Part shown: positions 33,712 to 42,558 of the stretch, piece after piece | Position numbering within the stretch: the stretch's first letter is position 1 | How the letters are laid out: every line of letters starts with the position of its first letter | NCBI GenBank assembly: GCA_024639765.1 | Contig: JAHEHU010000004.1 | Span: 34,126-76,683, forward strand | Length of the DNA stretch: 42,558 nt | From: Eudoraea sp. | GTDB lineage: Bacteria; Bacteroidota; Bacteroidia; Flavobacteriales; Flavobacteriaceae | Direction of reading: 5' to 3' | Program-made: the position numbers and the translations under genes | The notes under the pieces: model-generated | Database searches by the model: none | What the model saw: only the letters and a program-made list of their open reading frames with translations | Told to the model about the DNA's origin: nothing

Positions 33712-33753
33712 AAAAAAGGTTAGCAAAATATTGCTATAGTGCCAACCTTTTTT
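33712..33753 (-). terminator. terminator between the modular lipoprotein and GH3
   Basis: AAAAAGGT and ACCTTTTT arms flank an inner TAGCAA-AATA-TTGCTA hairpin, with T runs on both strands. It starts 20 bases after the modular lipoprotein stop codon, so GH3 and later genes probably need read-through or their own promoter. Confidence 0.7.
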
Positions 33754-33772
33754 AAGTCACAATTGGTATATA

Positions 33773-36700
33773 CTAATTACCTTGAGTTATATCATCAATA
33801 TAATATGTTTCCCCACCGGCTGGATCCGTATCCCAATCAGTATTCAAAACAAGCCTGGTATATGAATAGCTTGTCAATGCCGGTGTTGTTGAAAAATCGA
33901 ACGTTAATGTCACCCATTCATTAGCATTAGCCAATGTCTGGAAGATCTCATATGCAGGAGGATCCGTAACTCCAGGTTCCTGTTCTAATCGCATGCGAAC
34001 ATTAATTCCAGCTTTGGGAGACCAAACTTTAACAGTAAAAACCAGCCCGTTTGCTAGATCTATAGTAGGGCCGTTAATAGCCTGATCAGAATTGATGCCT
34101 GCAAAGAATGGAACACCATTAGGCTTTACCATTTCAAGTACTTTGGAAGAAGTGTTGCCCGTTGTTTGCGGATTATCGATCACCGCCACTGTGGCACCTT
34201 CGAATGCATTGAAAAATAAAACTCCATCTTCAAAATCTAGCGGGAAAGTAGCTGGTGTTCCACCACCTGTTCCGGCAACTTGTTCTATGTCATCCATGTA
34301 AAAAGTACCAGCGGTTGTACCGGGACCATCTACAAATAGTACCAGGGTTCCAAATTGCTCTGAAGTTGTAAAACTAAAGGTAAGTTGCTCCCAACCTGTT
34401 CCACTGTGATTTGCGGTTGTTTCAACCGGAGCACCAGCACCTTCAAACTTTAACAATACAGGTACCGCTACTGTTGAATAAAACTTCATTGTAATATCCT
34501 TATCGGTAGCAAAGTTTACAGGGTTATCTAGTGTAAATGCGCCTCCTTCAAAGGCACCTCCTATATTCACAATTTCTCCAACTTTAGAAGCAACACTATT
34601 TACTCCTGAAAGATCCGGATTATCCACCACACTGTATGAAGCACCGTTGAATGTTGCAAAATTATAAGTCACTGCGGGATCGTCAAAGGTAATGGGTAAT
34701 TCAAGAGATGCAGGAGGGGTAGGTGTTACCTGTTCTATATCATCAATATAATAGGTCTCTCCACCTGCAGGATCTGTATCCCAATCTGTGTTTAGTACAA
34801 TCCTGGTGTATACATCACTGGATGTAGCGGCGGTAGTCGAAAAATCGAATGTCACAGTAACCCACTCATTCGCATTAGCCACCGTTTGGAAAATCTCATA
34901 TGCAGGAGGATTTGTAACCCCTGGCTCTTGTTCTAAACGCATACGCACATTGATCCCTGCCTTTGGCGACCAAATTTTCACATTAAATGCCAGTCCATTT
35001 GCCAAATCTATGGTTGGGCCATTGAGGGCCGGATCTGAATTGATTCCAGCGAAAAATGGAGCTCCCGAGGGTTTCCCTAATTCGAGCACTTTAGTAGAGG
35101 AATTCCCCGTAGGCTGTGGATTATCAATCACCGCTACTGTGGCCCCTTCAAAAGCATTAAAGAAAAGGGCTCCATCTTCAAAATCTAACGGGAAAGTAGC
35201 TGGTGTTCCACCACCTGTTCCGGCAACTTGTTCTATGTCATCCATGTAAAAAGTACCAGCGGTTGTACCAGGACCATCTACAAATAGTACCAGGGTTCCA
35301 AATTGCTCTGAAGTTGTAAAACTAAAGGTAAGTTGCTCCCAACCTGTTCCACTGTGATTTGCAGTTGTTTCAACCGGAGCACCAGCACCTTCAAACTTTA
35401 ACAATACAGGTACCGCTACTGTTGAATAAAACTTCATTGTAATATCCTTATCGGTAGCAAAGTCTACAGGCGTATCTAATGTAAATGCGCCTCCTTCAAA
35501 GGCACCTCCTATATTCACAATTTCTCCAACTTTAGAAGCAACACTATTTACTCCTGAAAGATCCGGATTATCAACCACACTGTATGAAGCACCGTTGAAA
35601 GTAACAAAGTCGTAGGTAATTGTTGAGCAATCAAAATCGATTGGTAATTCAAGTGCTGTATCTGTACAACCACCACCGCCTGCAGGAACTTGTTCTATAT
35701 CATCCATATAGAATGTACCTGCTGTAGTGCCAGGACCATCTACAAACAATACGAGTGTTGTAAACTGATCTGAGGAAGTAAACTCAAAGGTAAGTTGTTC
35801 CCAACCTGTACCACCGTGTGTTGCTGTAGTTTCGATAGGTGCACCAGCTCCTTCAAATTTCAATAAGACAGGCACTGCTACGGTAGAATAGAACTTCATA
35901 GTAATGGCCTTGTCCGTGGTAAAATCTACCGGAGTATCTAAGGTAAAGGCACCCCCTTCAAAGGCACCACCAATGTTTACGATCTCTCCAACCTTAGAGG
36001 CTACATCATTCACACCAGAAAGATCCGGATTATCCACTACGCTGTATGACGCACCGTTGAAAGTAACAAAGTCATAGGTAATTGTTGTGCAATCAAAATC
36101 GATTGGTAATTCAAGTGCCGTATCTGTACATCCACCACCTGTTGCACCACCTTGTTCTATATCATCTATATAGTAAATAGAACCATCTCCCGGAGTCTCA
36201 TTGGTGGCATCATAGTCGGGGAATATCACAATCTTATCATACCCATCTGCAGGATCTACAATGCCCGTGAAATCGTACGTTACGCTCACCCATTCATCAG
36301 CAGTTGCTATCGTTTGATCTATTTGATAGGTAACTGGTCCGCCTCCTTCTTTTTCTAGTTGTAAACGAACATTTATTCCTGCTTTTGGCGACCAGATCTT
36401 GAACGTAAATGCCTGCGTTGTGCTTAGATCTATATCACTTGGGAATATCTGGAATAATCCTGAATACCATGCCGCACCGTTAGCTTTATTAAACTCATAG
36501 ACTGTATCAGAGGTATTGATACCAGACTGATCAGGATTCGCAATTGGCATTCCTGTAACCCCGTCACCTTCTTCAAATACTCCAGAAAGAGTTTCATTGG
36601 ATTCAAAATCGATAGGGAGACTAGTTGCCACTTCCGGATCGCCACCAGATGGTTCATCAGGAATTGTAACGGTTACACTATCTTCTGACACATCTGATGC

Positions 36701-36988
36701 TCCCGCATCATTCGAAGCCTTAAGTGTTACCGTATAAGTACCCGATTCCGAATAAGATTTTACAGGGTTAATTTCTGTGGAAGAACTTCCGTCTCCAAAA
36801 GTCCAAACGTATGTCTGTGCGTCTTCAGAAATATTTATAAAAGTAACTGTTCCGGTTTCGTCACTCACGGTATACGTAAATGCAGAAGTGACGTCCGGAA
36901 ATAAATTTTCAACGTCTTCACATCCCAGATAGGATATGGCCAAGACAAAAACAAAAAGGTACTTAGCTTTTTTGAGTAATTGTTTCAT
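33773..36988 (-). CDS. lipoprotein with PKD domain and six repeated CBM-like modules
   Basis: A 1071-residue surface-type lipoprotein (signal peptide to Cys23, SYLGC). A PKD domain (about 35-110, with VWTFGDG) is followed by six beta-sandwich modules of about 155 residues in the order A-B-B-A-B-A. A modules (about 122-280, 600-752, 912-1071) share KIWSPKAGINVRMRLEQE and ETYYIDDIEQ. B modules (about 290-433, 445-587, 760-903) share TFNGASYSVVDNPDLSG and MKFYSTVAVPVLLKFEGAGAP. No catalytic residues are seen, so it most likely binds glucan at the cell surface, as CBM4-like domains do. Located between GH16 and GH3. It is the best surface glycan-binding candidate in the locus; ligand is inferred. 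Confidence 0.82.
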   Translation of the reverse strand: MKQLLKKAKYLFVFVLAISYLGCEDVENLFPDVTSAFTYTVSDETGTVTFINISEDAQTYVWTFGDGSSSTEINPVKSYSESGTYTVTLKASNDAGASDVSEDSVTVTIPDEPSGGDPEVATSLPIDFESNETLSGVFEEGDGVTGMPIANPDQSGINTSDTVYEFNKANGAAWYSGLFQIFPSDIDLSTTQAFTFKIWSPKAGINVRLQLEKEGGGPVTYQIDQTIATADEWVSVTYDFTGIVDPADGYDKIVIFPDYDATNETPGDGSIYYIDDIEQGGATGGGCTDTALELPIDFDCTTITYDFVTFNGASYSVVDNPDLSGVNDVASKVGEIVNIGGAFEGGAFTLDTPVDFTTDKAITMKFYSTVAVPVLLKFEGAGAPIETTATHGGTGWEQLTFEFTSSDQFTTLVLFVDGPGTTAGTFYMDDIEQVPAGGGGCTDTALELPIDFDCSTITYDFVTFNGASYSVVDNPDLSGVNSVASKVGEIVNIGGAFEGGAFTLDTPVDFATDKDITMKFYSTVAVPVLLKFEGAGAPVETTANHSGTGWEQLTFSFTTSEQFGTLVLFVDGPGTTAGTFYMDDIEQVAGTGGGTPATFPLDFEDGALFFNAFEGATVAVIDNPQPTGNSSTKVLELGKPSGAPFFAGINSDPALNGPTIDLANGLAFNVKIWSPKAGINVRMRLEQEPGVTNPPAYEIFQTVANANEWVTVTFDFSTTAATSSDVYTRIVLNTDWDTDPAGGETYYIDDIEQVTPTPPASLELPITFDDPAVTYNFATFNGASYSVVDNPDLSGVNSVASKVGEIVNIGGAFEGGAFTLDNPVNFATDKDITMKFYSTVAVPVLLKFEGAGAPVETTANHSGTGWEQLTFSFTTSEQFGTLVLFVDGPGTTAGTFYMDDIEQVAGTGGGTPATFPLDFEDGVLFFNAFEGATVAVIDNPQTTGNTSSKVLEMVKPNGVPFFAGINSDQAINGPTIDLANGLVFTVKVWSPKAGINVRMRLEQEPGVTDPPAYEIFQTLANANEWVTLTFDFSTTPALTSYSYTRLVLNTDWDTDPAGGETYYIDDITQGN
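34241..35598 (-). repeat. near-identical intragenic DNA repeats (948-bp offset)
   Basis: The stretch around 34241-34650 is nearly identical in DNA to 35189-35598, an offset of 948 bp (316 codons, one A plus one B module). A third, more diverged copy lies about 462 bp further on (B1, near 35650-36080). Identity at silent positions points to recent duplication or gene conversion. Confidence 0.85.
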
Positions 36989-37002
36989 AGTTTTTTTATT
37001 AG

Positions 37003-37878
37003 TTAGTTTTGAACGTTATATTCATTGTATTCATATACCCTCACATAGTCTACCAGCATGGTCTGAGGAAATACTGTTTCTGCATTGGGCGGGCCGTCAA
37101 AATTGCCCCCAACCGCCAAATTCAACAGCATGAAAAAGGGGCCCTGATCAAAAGCCCAAGGGCCAGTAACAGCTTCATCTTCAGGGTTAAATTGTTTATA
37201 CAACACATCGTCTACATAAAGATTGATGTATTGCGGCCCCCATTCTATGCCAAAGATGTGGAACCCCGTATCAAAACGATCATTTGTCAATTCGTACTCT
37301 TTGGATGCAGGGTTAGAACCTTCTGGATTTCCTCCCCAGTAACCTGGTCCGTGTAATGCACCACTAACAATTGTCGGGGTCCTTCCCTTGTTTTCCATAA
37401 TGTCAATCTCACCACAACCCGGCCAGGGATTGGTGTCAATATCTGCTCCCAACATCCAGAAAGCCGGCCACATTCCTTTCCCATAAGGCAATCGCATTCT
37501 AGCTTCAAAACGTCCGTATTGCTGCTCGAAAACACCTTTGGTCAGCAAGCGTGCAGAGGTATAGGATGCACCTTGAAAACTCTCACTTCTTGCCGTGATA
37601 ATAAGATAGCCGTTATTTATGGTAACGTTTTCTTCACGATCAGTGTAATATTGAAGTTCCTGGTTTCCCCAGCCATCATTACCGGGGCCTCTTCCTATAT
37701 CGAAAGTCCATTTGGAGGGATCCGGTGGACCATCGACATCAAATTCATCCTGAAAGGTGAGTTCTGTAAAGTTCACCACGGTTTGGGTATCATCCACAGC
37801 ACAGCTAAAATTAACCAGGAACACAGCAGTTAGCAAAAGACACTTGGCAATTAAAAAAGTTGTCTTATTAGTATCCAT
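37003..37878 (-). CDS. GH16 laminarinase (endo-beta-1,3-glucanase) lipoprotein
   Basis: A 291-residue enzyme from the ATG at 37878 (MDTNKTTFLIAK), which is preceded by an AAGG-like site; longer starts up to 37941 are possible. The lipobox ends at Cys26 (LVNFSC). The jelly-roll domain carries WTFDIGRGPGNDGWGNQELQ, the catalytic GEIDIMEN (E157, D159, E162), and GPFFMLLNLAVGGNFDG, all typical of bacterial laminarinases. It would cut beta-1,3-glucan at the surface or in the periplasm. It lies between the two binding-type lipoproteins. GH16 with GH17, GH30 and GH3 is a standard laminarin signature. Confidence 0.93.
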   Translation of the reverse strand: MDTNKTTFLIAKCLLLTAVFLVNFSCAVDDTQTVVNFTELTFQDEFDVDGPPDPSKWTFDIGRGPGNDGWGNQELQYYTDREENVTINNGYLIITARSESFQGASYTSARLLTKGVFEQQYGRFEARMRLPYGKGMWPAFWMLGADIDTNPWPGCGEIDIMENKGRTPTIVSGALHGPGYWGGNPEGSNPASKEYELTNDRFDTGFHIFGIEWGPQYINLYVDDVLYKQFNPEDEAVTGPWAFDQGPFFMLLNLAVGGNFDGPPNAETVFPQTMLVDYVRVYEYNEYNVQN

Positions 37879-37959
37879 GTACCTTGGTGGTATTAGTTGC
37901 TTTTTCATTTGTAATTTATTTTTCTGATTCATACTTTTCAAATTCTATAATACCTGTTT

Positions 37960-39453
37960 TTACTCCGTGTAGAAGTAAATATTATCTACCACTATACTTG
38001 ATATAGTTCCGGAAGCAAAGACTACCTGAGCCACGTTGGTTTTAGCACCATTCGCAAATCCACTTAAGCCTCCGCCAGTATTATTTGTAAAGTTTACCAA
38101 GGGGATGTCTAAACTGATCCAGGCACCGCTTTCCAAGTCTCCACTGGTAAATGTAATTCCTCCGCCGGTATCATCACCGCCGCCAAAAACTGAATCCGGT
38201 CCAAAATCAATTAATTCCAATATAATTGAATCTCCCGGGTCTATGGTTTCCTCAGTTCGGATATCCACATGTAAAAATGTCATTCCGGAGGCATCAACCG
38301 TTGGGTTAGTAAATGATGTTGCCACAAAATTGAGATTTTCATATACAATGATATTTTCTACATCTTCAATTATCTCAATAGCTCCACCAATAGTAGTTTG
38401 CCCACCAAAAAATCCGTTATAATTATCCACGAGAACATTGGCATAAGCATCACTAAAAATAGAAATAACCGTAGCCGGATCTCTCGCTGGTGGTACCGGT
38501 GCAAACTCGAAACCACCGCTTACTTCTAATAATGCAGATCCTTTGGCTTTTACACCTCCAAGGGTTGCCGTAATTTCGGCAGTACCGACTCCAACAGGAG
38601 AAAGAAACCCAAGTTGATTCACCCTAACTACCTCTACATTTGAAGAACTAAATGTAAAATAAGAAGGTGCTGCTAAAACCGTTTCATTATTTCCAGATGG
38701 AAGGTTTAATGTTTGAGTGAGTCCCTCGTCTGGAATCTTACCTTGAATACCAATAAAAGCTTGTGCTTCCAAATCTTCACCTTCAAATATGGCCGGTCGT
38801 GGCTGGGCTACCGTACCCAGCTTTTCAAATTTCAGTTCATCAATCCAGAAGGTATATCCATCGCCGTTCTCAGGACCTTCTGCATACCAGAACATGCCGC
38901 TTTCATTAACAAGTTTGCTGGGGTCTGGAATGGGAATAATATACTTGGTCCAGCCAGTGCTTATCCGTAAGTTTTGTTTTGTTACGAGGTATTGGTCTTT
39001 AATATCACGATATACGTTATCCCCAAAATCGCTCCCAAAGCCGATCTGGTTAATGGTTGCTGCTTTGGTTGCTTTTGCCCAAAAGGTAAGGGCATCGTAA
39101 CCCGAAAGGTCACGTCCTCCATAATCTGGGAAGATAGCCCCTGCAAAACCTAATTCTGCATCGGGATCCCCAAAATTAGGTATGTCGAATCTCATAGATG
39201 CCGTTCCTGCATATTTTACTTCTGTATCCACTGAAAAGGCATCAAGTTTAGAACCTTCAAAAGGAAGGTATTCCAATCCTCCACTAAATCCGTCTATAAA
39301 TACCTCCGGGTTATTACCAAATTTGGCAAAATCAATCTCATCAGAAACCTCTCTTGATAAAGGCCAAGTATCATCGTCACATCCGGAAAAAAGGATGAGA
39401 ACAAAGCTCAAGAGAAGCGTGCTACGCAGATAAATAAACTTTCTATTTTTCAT
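37960..39453 (-). CDS. surface glycan-binding-like lipoprotein (CBM/Big domain)
   Basis: A 497-residue lipoprotein (Cys25, ILFSGC, followed by DDDTWPL). An N-terminal galactose-binding-like beta-sandwich (about 40-215) has RDLSGYDALTFWAKA and YTFWIDELKFEKLG. A central bacterial Ig-like (Big_2) part reads TFSSSNVEVVRVNQLGFLSP and VGTAEITATLGG. A C-terminal beta-sandwich ends SIVVDNIYFYTE. No catalytic motif is visible. Position just before GH16 and after the barrel-fused glycosidase fits a SusE/F- or SGBP-type substrate binder. Confidence 0.75.
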   Translation of the reverse strand: MKNRKFIYLRSTLLLSFVLILFSGCDDDTWPLSREVSDEIDFAKFGNNPEVFIDGFSGGLEYLPFEGSKLDAFSVDTEVKYAGTASMRFDIPNFGDPDAELGFAGAIFPDYGGRDLSGYDALTFWAKATKAATINQIGFGSDFGDNVYRDIKDQYLVTKQNLRISTGWTKYIIPIPDPSKLVNESGMFWYAEGPENGDGYTFWIDELKFEKLGTVAQPRPAIFEGEDLEAQAFIGIQGKIPDEGLTQTLNLPSGNNETVLAAPSYFTFSSSNVEVVRVNQLGFLSPVGVGTAEITATLGGVKAKGSALLEVSGGFEFAPVPPARDPATVISIFSDAYANVLVDNYNGFFGGQTTIGGAIEIIEDVENIIVYENLNFVATSFTNPTVDASGMTFLHVDIRTEETIDPGDSIILELIDFGPDSVFGGGDDTGGGITFTSGDLESGAWISLDIPLVNFTNNTGGGLSGFANGAKTNVAQVVFASGTISSIVVDNIYFYTE

Positions 39454-39466
39454 GTTTCTATTTTTT

Positions 39467-42400
39467 TTATTTACCGATATTGATATGTATGTACGTTCTT
39501 ATTTCCCATTCATTTCCAAAACCAAATCCTACCGGACTTATGGTCGGTTCTGTGGCAAACTCAGCGGCATCATTGGGGGAATATCTATTGGAAAACTCAT
39601 TAAGTGATCTCCAGGTTCCGCGTATGCCTACTTGCGTACTAGGCAATATAAACCAATCCGGTTTCCCAAGTGTGGTGGATATATCCAGCATCAACTGAAC
39701 GGGGAACGTAAGGTTAAAATCACGATGATAATCAAAAGGACCCCAGTCGTTAATCTTAAATGCGTGTTGTATCTTAATATTTTTATACAGCAGTCGGATA
39801 TCTCCTCCTACTCGCTCTATAAGTCTTTCGTCACTACCGTTGGCCTGCGTATTTCCAAAATATAAATTTGCGATCATCCCCAGATCAGGGTTGATTTTGG
39901 AAACAATCCGTGCGTGGGTTTCCCAGAGATCCTGGGCAGGCACTGAATTGGGAAAGGCGAATAACGTACGATTTCCTAAAAATCCAATAGCTGCATCCAT
40001 GGCGGTAGGATGATGACGGAATACAAATCCTGCACTTACCGCTAGTTTGGCATCCTCGGCACGGTCATTATCCCACTCATACATCCAGGTACCGGGTGTA
40101 GGATCCCAGGTAAGCAGGATCTCTCCTGCCACGGTTTCCCTGTTCCATCTTACTGAGAATGGATCATCCAATATATTCCTAAGTCTTCCCGGGCCTTGAA
40201 CATCGTTTGGCATGGGTCCAACAATAGGTTTTTGCCATAAGAAGTTAGGTGCTATTTGGACATTTCCAATGGTATATGTAAAACCAGAAAGAAAGTTGGT
40301 TTGGTTTCCGCTACCAGAGTCTTTCAATTTCCAGCCTGTGAACGTTTTTGTTTGATCGGCACCGCCACCTGCAACCAATCCTTGTACAGCACCCTGGGCA
40401 TACCAGTTAAAACGACCTCCTGAATAGGTGATCTTTGCCTTGGCGCCCCAATTATCCTTTTCGTTAACCTCATCTGTATAAATGATGTATTTTGGATCAG
40501 CATCAGGATTATCCACATCATAATTTGGATTATCTTCAGCAATCTGGAATTCCCGTCCATTTAAAGGTTGTCCTCCCCAGATACCACCAACTTCAATCCC
40601 TATATCCCCAAATTCCCTTTCAATATGGAGGGTAGCTCTTCTTGTTCTCGGCATCGGAACCGCCAAAGAAGATACAATGGTTCCAAAATTGTCTATATCT
40701 TCATGGAAAACACCGGTAAAATCAAATTTTCCTATGGTCTTGCTATATTTTACAAGTACAGCAGGGTTTGCACCCCACCAAAGTTGCGGACCAAAAGCTG
40801 CCTTTAGACCTTTAATAGCCCTTTTTCCATCAACCTCAAAACCACTGATCTCACCGTTGTATATATCCAGGTTAGGGCCATAGTTGGCTTCCGGATACAA
40901 GCCGAAAAAGTCACCTTCGTATCCCCAATGGTAGTGGCCTGTCCTGTAAAATCCCCTTAGATCAAAATTCTTGGCACTCCAATCAAAAGAAGCGTTATAC
41001 ACCGCAACCCTGTTAACATCACTTAAAACTACATTGCCATCGTCAGTATTAACTACTACGGGACGTGCTCTATTCTCATAGAAAATCTCATCTATTGGAT
41101 TGGTTGCTACTTTCCCAATAACATTAAAGTTTACATTCGCCCTCATATTAGGAGCAGGCTCACCTTCGAATCCTACAAAATAAGACTGCATATGGTCGAA
41201 GCCAAGTTTATCTGGATAAACGGTCTCGTCCGGAGATGGATTTTGCGGAGTGGTTATAAGATTACCTCCGGTATTGAAGGTAGTAAAACGTGCCTCCATT
41301 CTACTCACCCTAAGTTTGCTGCTTTGCTCGCCAACTAAGGCTGCTTTATCACCCCTCGCCTTCAGGACTGCTTCCATCAATTCTATATTGTTGAAATGAT
41401 TTTGAACAAACTCCAGATCAACACCTTCCTGATAGGGGTTGAGTTGATGCGCTTCTTTTAGCGCGTAGTACGCTGCTCTTGGATATAATTCATACAACCC
41501 TCTGGGATCTGTTTGCCCTTTGGCACAAATCCCGAACCATTCCTCATTCATGTTATTTTCGCCAGGGGCCAGATCTATTGCATACCCTCCATTCGCCCAG
41601 GAGGCATTGTTATCATGTACATCGGCATTTTCACGGTCGTCAAAGCCATATTTCCACCAACCGTCACTGAATTGGAAAGTAAAACCTCCAATTGAGTTTT
41701 CGGCCTTTCCTAAGCCGGCGGCATTTTCATAGATCTCTTTCCAGTTCCCTACCATATAATATGCTTGTGCTTTCTGATCCTCTGCATTCTTGATGGCATT
41801 AAAGGCATCGGCACCAAATTCAGTAAACATAAGGGGCATATTCAGTTTCTCTTTAACTACCTCGAACATATCCCCAAAAGAGACCCCGCGATATGTGTTT
41901 GTACCGTAGATGTCTACATCTTTACATTCTTCTGCAACAATGTCTATAAACAACACATCCCCGTTACATATGGCTACAGGATGAGAAGCGTCCATACCTT
42001 TCATCAACTTAGCAGCCTCGTTCATAAGCTTATACATAGGCCTTCCACGTTTTTCCCCGATGAATTTCTTTTCTTCCTCATCATCCGGAAAATCTTCAGT
42101 CTCCGCCCCTTGCCAAAAAAGACCGTAGTTATTTTCATTCCCAAGTAAATACAATAACAAACCAGGCGTGTTCTTATAGTCCCTTACCAGATTTTCCACT
42201 TCAGACATTAGAAACTCCGCAGTTTTAGGATCGTCATAAATTGTTACAGGAGTCCAGACGCCATCCAATGTTAGTCCGTATCGACCGAAAGAATGATTCA
42301 ACATGGTGTAAATGCCGTAGTTCTCATAAATATATTTGATCCATCTGGCAGGAACTCCTGTGTACTGCCTAATTACGTTTACATTCATGTTCTTTAAAAG

Positions 42401-42558
42401 AGACATTTCCGTATCCAACCCTGCTTTAATGACATCGTCCGACTTTTTCCAGAATTCTGCATCAACAGTATTTCTTCCGATAGGGATGTAGTCCCAGTTC
42501 ATACCATTGATCATAAAATCTTCGCCATTGACAACCAATTTCATTCCTTTCTCATCTT
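39467..42558 (-). CDS. TIM-barrel glycosidase fused to an outer-membrane beta-barrel (partial, 5' end outside window)
   Basis: The frame is open to the right edge; the ATG at 42544 is internal, since upstream codons (D-E-K-G) continue the strand before KLVVNGEDFMINGMNWDY, the GH2-type barrel start. From that Met, residues 1-385 form a TIM barrel with acid/base E137 in YLLGNENNYG and nucleophile E242 in LMFTEFGAD. From about 430 to the end (1025) the sequence is amphipathic beta-strands rich in aromatic residues with polar loops (for example NLTFPVQLMLDIST and EWEIRTYIHINIGK), resembling a porin-like outer-membrane barrel. So the glycosidase would be tethered to, or feed, a pore. The signal peptide must be outside the window. 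Confidence 0.75.
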   Translation of the reverse strand, partial: DEKGMKLVVNGEDFMINGMNWDYIPIGRNTVDAEFWKKSDDVIKAGLDTEMSLLKNMNVNVIRQYTGVPARWIKYIYENYGIYTMLNHSFGRYGLTLDGVWTPVTIYDDPKTAEFLMSEVENLVRDYKNTPGLLLYLLGNENNYGLFWQGAETEDFPDDEEEKKFIGEKRGRPMYKLMNEAAKLMKGMDASHPVAICNGDVLFIDIVAEECKDVDIYGTNTYRGVSFGDMFEVVKEKLNMPLMFTEFGADAFNAIKNAEDQKAQAYYMVGNWKEIYENAAGLGKAENSIGGFTFQFSDGWWKYGFDDRENADVHDNNASWANGGYAIDLAPGENNMNEEWFGICAKGQTDPRGLYELYPRAAYYALKEAHQLNPYQEGVDLEFVQNHFNNIELMEAVLKARGDKAALVGEQSSKLRVSRMEARFTTFNTGGNLITTPQNPSPDETVYPDKLGFDHMQSYFVGFEGEPAPNMRANVNFNVIGKVATNPIDEIFYENRARPVVVNTDDGNVVLSDVNRVAVYNASFDWSAKNFDLRGFYRTGHYHWGYEGDFFGLYPEANYGPNLDIYNGEISGFEVDGKRAIKGLKAAFGPQLWWGANPAVLVKYSKTIGKFDFTGVFHEDIDNFGTIVSSLAVPMPRTRRATLHIEREFGDIGIEVGGIWGGQPLNGREFQIAEDNPNYDVDNPDADPKYIIYTDEVNEKDNWGAKAKITYSGGRFNWYAQGAVQGLVAGGGADQTKTFTGWKLKDSGSGNQTNFLSGFTYTIGNVQIAPNFLWQKPIVGPMPNDVQGPGRLRNILDDPFSVRWNRETVAGEILLTWDPTPGTWMYEWDNDRAEDAKLAVSAGFVFRHHPTAMDAAIGFLGNRTLFAFPNSVPAQDLWETHARIVSKINPDLGMIANLYFGNTQANGSDERLIERVGGDIRLLYKNIKIQHAFKINDWGPFDYHRDFNLTFPVQLMLDISTTLGKPDWFILPSTQVGIRGTWRSLNEFSNRYSPNDAAEFATEPTISPVGFGFGNEWEIRTYIHINIGK

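Noticed and set aside
42542-42544. ATG at 42544 as the true start of the barrel-fused glycosidase
   Set aside because: The frame is open to the window edge and the sequence begins in the middle of a beta-strand with no signal peptide, so the real start is outside.

Overview
The window looks like a chromosomal piece of a marine Flavobacteriaceae bacterium (Bacteroidota). The evidence is the AT-rich intergenic DNA, promoters of the Bacteroidota type (TTG, about 19-20 bases, TAnnTTTG), lipoproteins with Bacteroidota-style signal peptides, a divergent pair of type III and type II glutamine synthetases, and a large beta-1,3-glucan (laminarin-type) utilization locus. The genus cannot be fixed from sequence alone.

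Left part (1-8.1 kb), housekeeping and accessory genes. A type III glutamine synthetase runs off the left edge on the minus strand and is divergent from a type II glutamine synthetase. These are followed by a CaCA-type Na+/Ca2+ exchanger, a BlaI/M56 (BlaR1-like) repressor-metalloprotease pair with an overlapping promoter and palindromes, a conserved 50-residue small protein that overlaps the stop codon of apt, a tRNA-Arg(ACG) with a clear promoter and terminator, and a tandem array of hairpin-forming repeats with a 125-bp period.

Middle (8.2-18.0 kb), one minus-strand catabolic operon of ten tightly packed genes. It encodes two acyl-CoA dehydrogenases, three short-chain dehydrogenases, an enoyl-CoA hydratase/isomerase, two MDR oxidoreductases, a MaoC hydratase and an aminoglycoside-phosphotransferase-like kinase. 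The kinase and one dehydrogenase are translationally coupled and correspond to the two halves of the fused animal ACAD10/11 proteins. That suggests catabolism of 4-hydroxyacyl-CoA-type acids as well as ordinary acyl chains. A small lipoprotein and a split YeeE/YedE sulfur transporter follow on the plus strand.

Right part (19.7-42.6 kb), a minus-strand laminarin-type locus. In transcription order it holds: a glycosidase TIM barrel fused to a predicted outer-membrane beta-barrel (cut by the right edge), a surface glycan-binding-like lipoprotein, a GH16 laminarinase lipoprotein, a PKD plus six-module binding lipoprotein, a GH3 beta-glucosidase (its signal-peptide exon is out of frame by one base), a GH17 lipoprotein, a GH30 lipoprotein, a GPH-type sugar symporter, a cytoplasmic GH17, then a terminator and new promoter, a sugar-porter MFS transporter, a cytoplasmic TIM-barrel enzyme, and a very large GH149/GH94-like phosphorylase. 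The picture is surface and periplasmic breakdown of beta-1,3/1,6-glucan, uptake of oligosaccharides by two MFS carriers, and cytoplasmic hydrolysis plus energy-saving phosphorolysis. No SusC/SusD pair or regulator is inside the window; they could lie beyond the right edge.
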